A stretch of 64,000 bases of DNA from [Leptolyngbya] sp. JSC-1. Its GTDB lineage: Bacteria; Cyanobacteriota; Cyanobacteriia; Elainellales; Elainellaceae. This document shows, in pieces, positions 1 through 8,933 of this stretch. The notes beneath the pieces were generated by a model. That model saw nothing but the letters and a program-made list of their open reading frames with translations, was not told the DNA's origin and made no database searches. Each line of letters starts with the position of its first letter. Positions within the stretch are counted from its first letter, which is position 1. Location: NCBI GenBank assembly GCA_000733415.1, contig KL662192.1, positions 192,816 through 256,815 of the forward strand. The letters are read 5' to 3'. A program made the position numbers and the translations under genes.

Positions 1-419
1 TTCTCTGCTGCTGGGATGACGACAGCCTCACATTCGGCTAGCTTCTTCTGACGGACTGTTAACTCCTGTTCCAACAGTTGAATAATCGCCGGATTCGGTA
101 TCTGGGCTGCAAAGTAAAGCTGCACGAGCAGAGGTTCTCGCACAATAGGGGGAATCTGATGGGATTGGAGCCATTGCCGGAGTTCGGTGTCACCCGCTTC
201 AGTGATCCGATAAATTTTGCGATTGGGTCGGTCGTGCTGAATCTCCACGGTGCAACTCACCCAACCCTGCGCCTCCAATCGATCGAGAGTGCGATAAATC
301 TGGGCCTGATCGGCTTGCCAAAGGTGGGCAATGCAATCGTCAAAGCACTCGGTTTTGAGGTCGTACCCAGTTCGCTGCCGCTGTTGCAATAGGCCGAGAA
401 TCACGTAGGGAAGAGACAT
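1..419 (-). CDS. PadR-family transcriptional regulator (3' end outside window)
   Basis: Reading the minus strand from the ATG at 419 gives an open frame of 139 codons that runs off the window edge without a stop. The N-terminus (MSLPYVILGLLQQRQRTGYD) and the following QIYRTLDRLEAQGWV and YRITEAG segments are the winged-helix PadR_N pattern. The later part (about residue 90 on, ending in a Lys/Glu-rich helix) fits the Vir_AC_2 C-terminal dimerisation helices. PadR proteins are usually ligand-responsive repressors that bind palindromes near their own promoter; a 14-bp palindrome lies about 200 bp upstream. The ligand and target are unknown. The start is well supported by the family N-terminus, although no strong Shine-Dalgarno sequence is visible. 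Confidence 0.85.
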   Translation of the reverse strand, partial: MSLPYVILGLLQQRQRTGYDLKTECFDDCIAHLWQADQAQIYRTLDRLEAQGWVSCTVEIQHDRPNRKIYRITEAGDTELRQWLQSHQIPPIVREPLLVQLYFAAQIPNPAIIQLLEQELTVRQKKLAECEAVVIPAAE

Positions 420-796
420 AGGCGCAAGAGATAAATAATTAGATACAAATCATCAAGATTTCGAGAATGGAGTTGAATGATATCAGCCAGGAGTACAGCT
501 CAACCGAGCAGTTGAACATACAGGTCAAGGAATATCAGCCAGGCATATGAACGGTTTACCGTACCTGAGCGGACGACAAACCCTACTCGTGCAGCAACTC
601 TTTCCTTATGCTATTATATGACTAGTCATACATGAGACAAAGCATATATATGCCGCTATATGCCGCTCAAACTGTGAGTTTCCGGTTGCTGTAATTCGCC
701 TCCCTGCGCAAAATCGCTACACTTGCCTCATTATCCACTCGCATTCTGATCAGGCCCTCAACCCATCGCAACCATCGTAAGAGGATAGAACCACCC
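420..796. other. Intergenic region between divergent genes
   Basis: About 375 bp separate the divergent PadR-type gene and the gene at 797. It holds a direct repeat of ATATCAGCCAGG (480-491 and 532-543), an AT-rich tract with a perfect palindrome (617-630) and repeated TATATGCCGC near 645-665. No coding potential was seen. Promoters for both genes must lie here. Confidence 0.5.
617..630. promoter_or_regulatory. 14-bp palindrome, candidate PadR operator
   Basis: TATGACTAGTCATA is a perfect 14-bp palindrome in the intergenic region upstream of the PadR-type gene. PadR operators are typically ATG/CAT-armed inverted repeats near the regulator's promoter, so this is a reasonable operator candidate; binding is inferred. 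Confidence 0.4.
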
Positions 797-1210
797 ATGC
801 TTAACACACTGCAATATCGCATCCATCAGCATCAACGCTTAGCAAATTTACGGCTAAAATTGCTGCGCCTTCACAAACTGCTGCTAGAAACGGAACGGAT
901 TGCCTATGAGCAGCGGCAAGGCAAGGTGTCGAGAGGTGAACTGCTGCAATTGGTGATCAATCATGATCAGTTTGCGTGGCTGCATCGACTTTCGGAACTG
1001 ATTGTGCAAATCGACGAATTGCTGCAAGCCGATGAACCCGTAACTTCTGAAACAATGGACATGCTGTTCAGCGATATCTCGATTTTGCTGACGCCAAGTG
1101 AGTTAGGTGATGATTTCGCTAGCAAGTATGATGCCGCCCTCCAGCATAGCCCGGATGTGGTGTTGGCCCATGCCGATGTAATGGCATTGCTTGCCTCTAG
1201 TGGCTTCTAA
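797..1210 (+). CDS. Conserved helical protein of unknown function
   Basis: The 137-residue protein is predicted to be all-helical, with an Arg/Leu-rich N-terminus (LRLKLLRLHKLLLETER) and a central FAWLHRLSELIVQIDELL segment. There is no signal peptide or membrane segment, so it is probably cytoplasmic. I recognise no named family and no catalytic motif. It stands alone between a divergent regulator and a short inverted-repeat element, so the context gives no functional clue. The start follows an AGAGGATAG stretch that can act as ribosome-binding site. Confidence 0.6.
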   Translation: MLNTLQYRIHQHQRLANLRLKLLRLHKLLLETERIAYEQRQGKVSRGELLQLVINHDQFAWLHRLSELIVQIDELLQADEPVTSETMDMLFSDISILLTPSELGDDFASKYDAALQHSPDVVLAHADVMALLASSGF

Positions 1211-1214
1211 GAGT

Positions 1215-1273
1215 CTATCCGAAAACCCCTTCGGGGTTTTGAAATTCAAAAACTCTGATCAGTTTTCGGATAG
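1215..1273. repeat. Nested inverted repeat (terminator or IS-end remnant)
   Basis: CTATCCGAAAAC (1215-1226) and GTTTTCGGATAG (1262-1273) form a 12-bp inverted repeat. Nested inside the left part is AAAACCCC-TTC-GGGGTTTT (1222-1240), a perfect 8-bp stem with flanking T residues. Just after the gene at 797 this could be a rho-independent terminator. The outer repeat resembles a short mobile-element remnant. Confidence 0.5.
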
Positions 1274-1479
1274 ATAGGTTCACCGATGACCAAACTTCAC
1301 GGGAATGTCAGCAAGGTCTTGCCCGATACCCTGAATGCTGAGCAGCACCGTCAACTCACAGAACTGGGTTCGGCGAATAAGTAGTCAATTTTATTGGAAC
1401 TTCCCTTTCTGGATGACTGTAATTGCAGGGGGCGAGGGAGCAGGGGGCTATTCCTTTTAGGTTCCCCTCACGTACACAT

Positions 1480-2598
1480 TCAGTTCAGGCTCTTTGGCTG
1501 AAATACAGTCCAACTAAATTCTCGGATTGCCTCAGCAAATTGCTGATTGCGCTCCATAAGGGCCATATGTCCTCCCGGAGCCAAAATCTCTAGTTTGGCT
1601 TGAGGCATTTCTGCTCTCATGCGTTGGCTGGCTACTGGTCGAGTGGCAATGTCTGACTTGCCTACCAGCACCAAGGTCGGAACAGAAATTTGGGAGAGGG
1701 TTGCTGTTTCCTCAAAGCGGAACATGGCTAGCACACCCCTTGCTAACACACCTGGTGATGCCTTGATGCCAATTAAACTTGAAAAGTTGAGCTGGCCTCT
1801 TGTTTCTCGACCCGTAAAGCCGGAGAGTTCGGTTGTTAGCAAGGTTGTCCCATTCAAATAACTCAGCCAGCTTGTTAACCACACTAAAGGCGAAAGGGCA
1901 ATCACGAGATGAAGCAACGGCTCTAGTACAGGCTTTTGCAGCGCTAGCAATAGTTTGCTGAAAATCGTCGTTTTGAGTGGATTGGTGTAGGTGCCATCAA
2001 CCAGAACTAACCCAGCCACTCGCTGAAGCTGTTGGGGAAACAACCGGCAAAATGTCAGCAGAATCATTGCACCCATACTATGTCCTAATAAAATCACAGG
2101 TTGCTCACCGGCCAACGACAACACTGCCTTCAGGTCATGGGCGTACTTCTCAAGCGAATAATCTCGATACTTGGGTCGCTTCGATTTGCCTAAACCCGGC
2201 AGATCCCAAACAATCACACGAAACTGATCGGCGAGTTGCTTCTTCGCATAATACCAAACGGTGCTATCGGGTCCCCAGCCATGTGTCAGAATTAGGGTTG
2301 GAGCGTCATCAGGGCCATAAAATTCCACATGAATCTCGCTGCCATCAGATTGAGTTAGTCGTTGCACCCGATGACTACGCAGCGGTTTAGGTTCATCTTC
2401 GCCGGCACGACGCAGCAGCAAAATTGTCAGAAAGCCAAGAAACGACCAGAGGATTAGCCCCCAGCCTAAAAACAGCCAGCGATTGCTAAGCAGCGCTTCT
2501 TCATACCACTGATAAAGGATGTAAACACCACCACCGAGAATGGCAACTGTCGCCAGGCTTGTCAACAGACGCAACAAAAAGTCGAAAGGCATGAACAT
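1480..2598 (-). CDS. Membrane-anchored alpha/beta hydrolase
   Basis: Two hydrophobic segments at the N-terminus (about residues 7-30 and 40-60) anchor the protein. The rest is an alpha/beta-hydrolase fold with the oxyanion HGWG motif, the nucleophile elbow GHSMGAM (Ser near residue 175), the acid in LVGKSD and the catalytic His in GGHMALME. Substrate cannot be deduced; esterase or lipase-type chemistry is the family norm. AGGAGG at 2611-2616 directly abuts a TTG at 2610, which would leave no spacing, so I prefer ATG 2598, 12 nt downstream; ATG 2592 is also possible. It is divergent from nothing nearby and is followed by no same-strand partner. Confidence 0.85.
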   Translation of the reverse strand: MFMPFDFLLRLLTSLATVAILGGGVYILYQWYEEALLSNRWLFLGWGLILWSFLGFLTILLLRRAGEDEPKPLRSHRVQRLTQSDGSEIHVEFYGPDDAPTLILTHGWGPDSTVWYYAKKQLADQFRVIVWDLPGLGKSKRPKYRDYSLEKYAHDLKAVLSLAGEQPVILLGHSMGAMILLTFCRLFPQQLQRVAGLVLVDGTYTNPLKTTIFSKLLLALQKPVLEPLLHLVIALSPLVWLTSWLSYLNGTTLLTTELSGFTGRETRGQLNFSSLIGIKASPGVLARGVLAMFRFEETATLSQISVPTLVLVGKSDIATRPVASQRMRAEMPQAKLEILAPGGHMALMERNQQFAEAIREFSWTVFQPKSLN

Positions 2599-2652
2599 AA
2601 CCTGCTGCAACCTCCTAGAGCGATCAGGGAAACAAATTAGACACCAAAGCGC

Positions 2653-3054
2653 TCAAGACGAGCAGGTCTTCTGCTGCACCTGTAGAAATGTTTCGATTCT
2701 GGACAACAGCTTATCGAATTCGATAGGTTTGCGGATAAAATCGTTTGCTCCTAAGGCTATACCTTGAGCCGCATCCGCATCCGCATGGGCCGTAACCAGC
2801 AAGATTGGGATGTCGGATAAGTTTCGGTTTTGCCGAATCCGACGAGTTACTTCATATCCGTTCATATCCGGCATCATCACGTCTACCAGAATCAGATCCG
2901 GCGGCAGTTGCTCTACCTTGGCCAAAGCCAATCTACCGTTGTCTGCCGTATCAACCTCGTATCCTTCTGCTTCTAGGATCGTTTGTAGCAGGAACAGGTT
3001 ATCGATTAAGTCATCTACAACCAAAATGCGGGAGGATGAATTAGACACAGGCAC
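2653..3054 (-). CDS. Single-domain response regulator
   Basis: The 133 residues form one CheY-like receiver domain. Visible active-site residues are Asp14-Asp15 (acidic pocket), Asp58 (phospho-acceptor in LILVDVMMPD), Thr88 and Lys109 (RKPIE). There is no output domain, so it acts by protein contact, as in phosphorelays or motility control. The short tail after residue 125 is unstructured. A second stand-alone receiver lies about 200 bp upstream on the same strand, suggesting a cascade, but no kinase is encoded beside them. Confidence 0.9.
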   Translation of the reverse strand: MPVSNSSSRILVVDDLIDNLFLLQTILEAEGYEVDTADNGRLALAKVEQLPPDLILVDVMMPDMNGYEVTRRIRQNRNLSDIPILLVTAHADADAAQGIALGANDFIRKPIEFDKLLSRIETFLQVQQKTCSS

Positions 3055-3257
3055 TGCAACTCAAGAAAAGGGATAGGCTAAGGTGATAATACCTATCCCA
3101 TTTTGCCCGATCTTCGGGATCAGCACTTCCTACTTTAGACAGATGTTCGCTTTCATACATCTACTACGTACTGCCCAGAGCACGCCTCCGAAATATCGGA
3201 AGTAGATGCTTGCTCCATTAAATTTCAGCCCAAAGCTAAGCCCCAAAATCCTATGGG

Positions 3258-3671
3258 CTAAGCACTCAATCGACTATGGACTGCTAATTCCGCAATCGTA
3301 TCGATTAGAACCTTCAAATCGATCGGTTTTCGCAAGAATGCATCATACCCCATTGACAGCGCCTTCCAGCGGTCGTCGGGTAGTGCCGTAACCGCGATAG
3401 CAGGAGTAGTCCGGGTTTGGCTGGCTTCAAGTTGTGTGATTTTGCGAATTAAGGAGTATCCATCTTCTCCGGGCATGGCAATATCGCTGATCAAAATATC
3501 AGGCCGGAGTCGGACAAATGCTTCTAGCGCTTCACGGGCAGATCGCACAAAGTGCACTTCAATGCGGTACAGTTCAAGTCCCAATGTCAAAAATTCGCCG
3601 GAATCCACATCATCATCTACCAGCAATACGCGCAAACCAGATAGGGAAGAGCGGACAGCCATGTCTGCCAT
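3258..3671 (-). CDS. Single-domain response regulator
   Basis: This 137-residue receiver has the acidic cluster Asp19-Asp20-Asp21, phospho-acceptor Asp63 (LISDIAMPGEDG), Thr95 and Lys115 (LRKPID). The IAMPGEDGYSLIRKI segment is typical of receivers from cyanobacterial hybrid kinases that also carry PAS/GAF domains, so this may be a detached receiver. It has no output domain. It and the receiver at 2653 are co-oriented but separated by about 200 bp, so co-transcription is possible and not certain. Confidence 0.88.
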   Translation of the reverse strand: MADMAVRSSLSGLRVLLVDDDVDSGEFLTLGLELYRIEVHFVRSAREALEAFVRLRPDILISDIAMPGEDGYSLIRKITQLEASQTRTTPAIAVTALPDDRWKALSMGYDAFLRKPIDLKVLIDTIAELAVHSRLSA

Positions 3672-4762
3672 AAAAAAGAAATTGTTATAAGGATATGAAC
3701 AACGTGTAGTGAGGCGGAAAAGCGGATGAAATTGCTCTCAATTCATTTTCTAATGAATAAGGGTCAAGCGATTTGTATGAATCTTGCTTTTTGTTAAAGT
3801 ATCCTCCTGCCTTGGGCAGATTTTCGTAAAAAGATCACAGTAAGTAAGTATCGAATTGTAAATTCCTATTATTCAAAAATTGGTGATCATAGCTCAGATA
3901 CGCGTACCTGCCATCCTGGAATTAGATCAGATATGGAGAGAATATTGCCATCCTTCAGCTTGCAGGTTTTTGCCCTAGGCGGTGAATTTCTGCCCACTTT
4001 ATATACATCTTGATTCTTGACTCCAGCAGACTTGACATCGGTTCACTTGGTAAAGTCGGAAGCCAGTCTTTGGTTCCTTCATTCTAGGCTGGGCAAAAGC
4101 TATAAGAGCATCAGTTCCTGTTTCCAGCTCAAGCAGAAATATATCTCTGGCACACGTGAATGACATGACACAGATTAATTGCACAGATTGAAAATGCCAA
4201 GAAGAACATCAGCAGCGATACTAGAGAAACAAACCAGCAAAATAATAGTAAAAAGCACAAGAATGAGTATACAACAGCAACGAGGATGTGATCTTGATAG
4301 CTCAAGCACCAGCTACTCCCCAAACACCAAACCCTTTACTTACTAACCCAACGCACTTTATAGTCAACACCCACACCCCACACCCCACACCCCACACCCC
4401 TCACCCCTCACCCCTCACCATTTACTGCTCTCCTTAGTAATAAGTGCCAACCCCTAACTACCGGCGCTACACCCTGGGAAATTTTTACCTAAGCAGCGAT
4501 TGCTACGAGCTGTGCTGTTATGAACCTAAAAGAATTTTTGATTCACACGGTTTTTCTCAAGAGAACACGGTATAAGAAGATAGCACCCTATCCAATCCCT
4601 GTTGATCCATATGACACCGCTATTGCTCGATTCGACCTTTCTCTTCATCCCCTTCCTGATTGAGGGAATCGTGCCGAGTCGAGGCAGGCAGCTGCAGCGA
4701 GCAAGGATTGGCTTTTGGCTGCTGGCAATGGTTACGGCCATCACCTGTGTATCAGCCTGATT
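3672..4762. other. Long gene-poor intergenic region
   Basis: About 1.1 kb without a convincing gene, AT-rich in its first half, with a heptanucleotide array at 4371-4419. A short open frame on the + strand at 4611-4760 would encode 49 residues with two hydrophobic stretches (LLLDSTFLFIPFLIEGIVP and GFWLLAMVTAIT); it lacks a clear ribosome-binding site and may be the decayed 3' end of a membrane-protein gene. A longer ORF at 4660-5079 overlaps the cation ATPase and has no protein-like composition. Confidence 0.4.
4371..4419. repeat. Heptanucleotide tandem repeat (STRR)
   Basis: Seven exact 7-bp units run head to tail: four CCACACC followed by three CCTCACC. Short tandemly repeated heptanucleotides of this kind are known from filamentous cyanobacteria. 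The switch from one unit to another inside one array points to segmental slippage. Confidence 0.9.
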
Positions 4763-4946
4763 CAACCACACAATTTTTGCCCTTCTCGTTCAGCAGCAAT
4801 CGGTCGTTCCGGGTGGAGTTGGGGGAAGCAGATGGAGGTTGTGGGGGGCGTAGGGGCGCGGTTGGGGCATCCAAAAGGGCTGAAGCAAAATTAACCAGTA
4901 ACTATGCAGACATTGACATCGTCTTACCATTAGGTTTGGTATCCCA

Positions 4947-7763
4947 TCAATCCAATGGATCAAACCGATTTACTCCAGTCGCGATCAGCAGCATCGGTAA
5001 TCCCGCCGCCAAACAAATCAACCACTGCATCGAATTCAAAGGAGCAGTAGAAAAGAGCGCATTCATTACACTCCACTGACTGAAGATGACTTGCAGCATC
5101 ACGGTGGCAACGATACCAAGCCCAATTGCCCCAGCATCGCGGATGCGAACGGCCTGCCCACGTAGTCTGGCTGCCATTGCCCTGCCGATCTGACTGATGC
5201 TCAGCAGATAGAAAATCCGACCTGCCACCAGTGCCTGAATCGCCATTGTGCGGGCTAAATCCACCTCACCTGTAGTTTGGCGAATCCATTCAAACATGCC
5301 GAAAATTAGAATCCAGTTGAATACCGAAATTACCAAAATTCGTTTTAGTAAATTAGCCGACAGCAACGGCTGATTTGGATGGCGAGGCGGACGCTGCATC
5401 ACCCGCTCCGATTTTGGCTCGAAAGCTAATGGCACCGTCATGGCAATCGAGTTGACCATATTCAGCCACAGCACCTGAAGCGCCAAAATCGGCAATTCTC
5501 GCGCCAACAGCACGCTGATCAAGATCGTCATTGATTCACCGCCATTGACCGGCAAAATAAACGCGATCGCTTTCAGCAAATTTCGGTAAACGGTGCGGCC
5601 TTCCTCCACGGCGGCTTCAATCGAAGCAAAGTTATCGTCAGTCAGGATCATGTCTGCTGCTTCTTTGGCGACTTCGGTACCAGCTCGTCCCATTGCAATG
5701 CCGATATCGGCCTGTCGGAGGGCCGGTGCATCGTTCACGCCATCTCCGGTCATGGCCACCACTTCGCCTTTGGCTTGCAAGGCTTCCACCAGCCGCAGCT
5801 TTTGTTCGGGCGCAACTCGGGCAAACACCACTCTATCCTCGACTACGGCAGGCAGTTCGCTATCGCTGAGCTGGGCCAACTCCTGCCCGGTCAGGGCTTT
5901 CACATCTCCGTGTTTTTGGATGCCCATCTGATGAGCAATGGCGGCAGCGGTGGCCGCGTGATCTCCGGTAATCATCTTCACCTGCACTCCAGCCGTCTGA
6001 CAGGCCCGCACCGCTCGAATCGCTTCGGCTCGCGGCGGATCGATCATGCCCTGCAACCCTAGAAAGACCAGATCAGACGCCACATCCGGATGATCGATGG
6101 TGTTCTGAGCCGCAGCCACCGATTTGGAAGCAAATGCCAGCACCCGCAGCCCCTGAGCCGCCATTTGATCCACCTGCCGATGTACCTCTGCCGAATCCAG
6201 GCCAACGAGTTGGCCGTCTCGATCCATCCCCTGCCGGCAGCGTTGCAAAATTGCCTCCACTGAGCCTTTCACATAGATAGTATTCAAACTCTGAGATAGC
6301 TGAATGGCCCCATTCTCCTGCTTCCTGCCTCCCGCCTCCCAACTCCTGGCTCCTGCCTCCCTACCCCCCCGATGCAACGTCGCCATATACTGATATTCCG
6401 ATTCAAACGGAATGCTATCAAGGCGGGGCTGTTGGGTTTCTAGTTCCTCTCTGTTTAATCCGGCTTTGTTGGCTACAGTCAGCAATGCACCTTCGGTAGG
6501 GTCGCCAACAACACTCCAAAACCCATCCTTGACGGTCAAGTGTGAGTCGTTGCACAGTAAACCGGCAATTAAACAAGCTTGCAGCGCTGGTTTTGCGTTG
6601 AAATCTGGATTTGGGTCTGCTGCTCGTTCATGGGAGTGATGCGGAGCGCTAATCTCGCCCTTGGGGTCATAGCCGCTGCCCGTGACGCGATAGGATTCCC
6701 CACCGGCATAAATGGCCTGCACCGTCATCTGGTTTTCGGTCAGGGTGCCGGTTTTGTCTGAGCAGATCACGGTGGTGCTGCCCATCGTTTCTACGGCTGG
6801 CAGTTTACGCACAATCGCATGGCGGCGAGCCATCCGCGACACCCCGATGGCAAGCGTAATGGTAACCACGGCAGGTAAGCCTTCTGGAATTGCGCTCACG
6901 GCTAGCGCCACAGCCGCCTCAAACATTGTCACCCAGGAGTTGCCGTAGCCCAACCCCACGACAAAGGTGAAGGCCGCCACCGCCAAAATGATGTAGAGCA
7001 GGATGCGGCTAAACTGATCAAACTTGCGGGTGAGAGGCGTCGATAAATTGGTGCGTTGATCGATCAACTGGGAAATCCGTCCGGTTTCGGTTTGGTCGCC
7101 AATCGCCACCACCATGCCTCGGCCCTGTCCGGCAGTGACAAAGCTACCGGCGTAGGCCATATTGGTGCGTTCGGCTAGGGGAGTCTCAGCGGCAAGGATA
7201 GCGGTTGTTTTAGAGACGGCCAGCGATTCTCCGGTTAAAGCGGATTCGTTTATCTGGAGGTTTTTGACCTGGATCAGGCGCAGATCGGCAGGCACCTTGT
7301 CGCCAGAGGCCAGTAGTACCAGATCTCCCGGGACCAATTCGGTTGAGGCGATTTGTTGCTTAACTCCTTCTCGCACGACGGTTGCATCCGTTTGGACCGA
7401 AGAGGCCAGGGCGGCAATGGCGTTTTCGGCTTTGGATTCCTGTACAAACCCGATAATGGCGTTAATCACTGTGACGCCCCAGATCACGCCCGCGTTCACC
7501 CATTCGGCCAAAAACGCCTTGATTGCGCCCGCTACCAGCAAAATGTAGAGCAACGGCTGATGAAATTGCAGCAAAAAGCGGAGGATGGGATGGGTGCCGG
7601 GTTTGGCGGTCAGTTCGTTGGCACCAAACTGTTGGCGTCGCGTCTGGACTTCTGCGCTGGTCAAACCTTTGGTTAAGTGGGTATTCAGCCGCTGCACCAG
7701 TTCCTGCTCCGACAGCTCATGCCACGGTTGGTTGAAGATGGCCTTTGTCTCCTGTGCCTGCAT
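4947..7763 (-). CDS. P-type (P2) Ca2+/cation-transporting ATPase
   Basis: A complete P-type ATPase of about 938 residues. It has the N-terminal cation-ATPase domain, the actuator motif TGES, the phosphorylation site DKTGTLTEN (Asp near 335), the hinge MTGDGVNDAPAL and C-terminal membrane helices. The layout is that of the P2A/P2B group that exports Ca2+ or related cations at ATP expense. Membrane helix 4 reads AIPEGLPAVV, the PEGL signature of this class. The nucleotide-binding domain contains an unusual Gly/Arg/Glu/Ala-rich insert (GGREAGARSWEAGG) encoded by a purine-rich repeat at about 6309-6370. I prefer ATG 7763, since GGAG at about 8-nt spacing precedes it; GTG 7772 is the alternative. 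Confidence 0.93.
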   Translation of the reverse strand: MQAQETKAIFNQPWHELSEQELVQRLNTHLTKGLTSAEVQTRRQQFGANELTAKPGTHPILRFLLQFHQPLLYILLVAGAIKAFLAEWVNAGVIWGVTVINAIIGFVQESKAENAIAALASSVQTDATVVREGVKQQIASTELVPGDLVLLASGDKVPADLRLIQVKNLQINESALTGESLAVSKTTAILAAETPLAERTNMAYAGSFVTAGQGRGMVVAIGDQTETGRISQLIDQRTNLSTPLTRKFDQFSRILLYIILAVAAFTFVVGLGYGNSWVTMFEAAVALAVSAIPEGLPAVVTITLAIGVSRMARRHAIVRKLPAVETMGSTTVICSDKTGTLTENQMTVQAIYAGGESYRVTGSGYDPKGEISAPHHSHERAADPNPDFNAKPALQACLIAGLLCNDSHLTVKDGFWSVVGDPTEGALLTVANKAGLNREELETQQPRLDSIPFESEYQYMATLHRGGREAGARSWEAGGRKQENGAIQLSQSLNTIYVKGSVEAILQRCRQGMDRDGQLVGLDSAEVHRQVDQMAAQGLRVLAFASKSVAAAQNTIDHPDVASDLVFLGLQGMIDPPRAEAIRAVRACQTAGVQVKMITGDHAATAAAIAHQMGIQKHGDVKALTGQELAQLSDSELPAVVEDRVVFARVAPEQKLRLVEALQAKGEVVAMTGDGVNDAPALRQADIGIAMGRAGTEVAKEAADMILTDDNFASIEAAVEEGRTVYRNLLKAIAFILPVNGGESMTILISVLLARELPILALQVLWLNMVNSIAMTVPLAFEPKSERVMQRPPRHPNQPLLSANLLKRILVISVFNWILIFGMFEWIRQTTGEVDLARTMAIQALVAGRIFYLLSISQIGRAMAARLRGQAVRIRDAGAIGLGIVATVMLQVIFSQWSVMNALFSTAPLNSMQWLICLAAGLPMLLIATGVNRFDPLD
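6309..6370. repeat. Low-complexity repeat inserted in frame in the ATPase gene
   Basis: A run of imperfect CTCCTGCTTCCTGCCTCCC-type units (7-8 nt periodicity) lies inside the ATPase gene and is translated as a Gly/Glu/Ala/Arg-rich loop in the nucleotide-binding domain. Its composition differs sharply from the surrounding coding sequence and resembles the non-coding tandem repeats elsewhere in the window. Confidence 0.7.
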
Positions 7764-7772
7764 TACCATCAC

Positions 7773-8320
7773 TCCATCGGGAAACGTTGTAATACCAATT
7801 TGCGATCCGTTTTGCGATTCGTTTTACGATTCGTAGTTCACAATACTAGAGTGCGTTATAAATATTGTGGTTGTTAAACTTCACTGATACATACCTTTTA
7901 GCAACCAAAGTTTAAACTTCAGAATTACCGAATTTTTCTAGATTGGCTTATCTAGCAGTTTCCGAGGAGGATTACACTGATTAATTGTCAATTGAAAACT
8001 GAGAACTAAAAACTCAGCACTCTTTCAAAGTTGATAATTCAAAGTTGGTAATTCACTGATGACTGAGGTTGAAACTGAATCAGAGATAAACTATCCCACT
8101 ATTCTAAAGCTTAAAAGTGAAGCAAATATGACGCTCTCCACCACCAATAGGCGATCACCTTTGAATCACATTTGTTCCCCATACTAACTGACAATACACC
8201 CTCACCTACAGAAAGTGCCCTCAAAATCTTGCTTGGGGGCTTCCCTAATGGTTGAAAAACTTAATGGTTGAAGAATTACGCGGCTAAATCAAAAGTAATC
8301 GCTTTTTGGAGAGTTGAATC
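7773..8320. other. Intergenic region with a 12-bp triplicate repeat
   Basis: About 550 bp between divergent genes. Three tandem 12-mers (TTTGCGATCCGT, TTTGCGATTCGT, TTTACGATTCGT) occupy 7799-7834. Around 8025-8055 are short near-repeats of the type GTTGATAATTC/GTTGGTAATTC. No gene seen. Confidence 0.6.
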
Positions 8321-8593
8321 ATGAACATCATTGCTTGGATTATTTTAGGGTTGATTGCTGGGGCGCTAGCTAAATTAATCTATCCAGGGCGGCAAGGCGG
8401 CGGCATTCTTACCACAATGTTGCTTGGTATCATTGGTGCATTCATTGGAGGCAGTTTACTCACTTTATTAGAAACTGGAACTTTACAGCTAACAGCCGCT
8501 AGCCTCAGCATTCCCGGTATCCTGGTTGCGATTATTGGCGCAATGATCGCTATCTTTATCTGGGAATCTTTAACCCGTCGTCGCCCTCTGTGA
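8321..8593 (+). CDS. GlsB/YeaQ/YmgE-family small membrane protein
   Basis: The 90-residue protein is almost entirely hydrophobic, with three predicted membrane segments and glycine-rich turns (GLIAGALAKLIYPG, GIIGAFIGG, GAMIAIFIWE). This matches the transglycosylase-associated/GlsB-YeaQ family, stress-induced inner-membrane proteins of unclear biochemistry. Length is normal for the family. GGAG at about 8308 precedes the ATG with good spacing. The gene stands alone between the ATPase (divergent) and the antiporter. Confidence 0.9.
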   Translation: MNIIAWIILGLIAGALAKLIYPGRQGGGILTTMLLGIIGAFIGGSLLTLLETGTLQLTAASLSIPGILVAIIGAMIAIFIWESLTRRRPL

Positions 8594-8933
8594 TGCTTCA
8601 TAGTCCATAGATCGAGCAAATCTGGATCAATTAGGATGGTGGTGTCAGGCCGTTTAGCAGGTCATACAGACGTTAAAAACCAAATTGAGCCATTGTAGAG
8701 CGGGTGTCTCGCCTGCCGCAGGTTGGATGCCTGCCCTACGGAATTACCGCTTTCGAAAAAACCTGCCTTTAGACCCTAGTCAAATCTATCTTTTGGTGGT
8801 TGTATTGGCCACTTACTTCTGCTATCAGCGCGTACTTTAATTTCTCTCTGCTGTATCTTTCCAAAATTAGATTCCTCGTTAAAAATAGGATGTTGCGCAA
8901 GCAGCAAACCAACGGCAAGAAGGAATGAACTCA
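8594..8933. other. Intergenic region
   Basis: About 340 bp with GC-rich short repeats near 8699-8742 (GCCTGCC/GGCAGGC type) that can fold as a terminator for the small membrane gene. No gene seen. Confidence 0.4.

Noticed and set aside
4371..4419. CRISPR-like short array
   Set aside because: The 7-bp units are contiguous with no spacers. This is a heptanucleotide STRR, not a CRISPR.
4660..5079. 139-codon ORF overlapping the ATPase 3' end
   Set aside because: No family-like content; overlaps a well-supported gene on the other strand.
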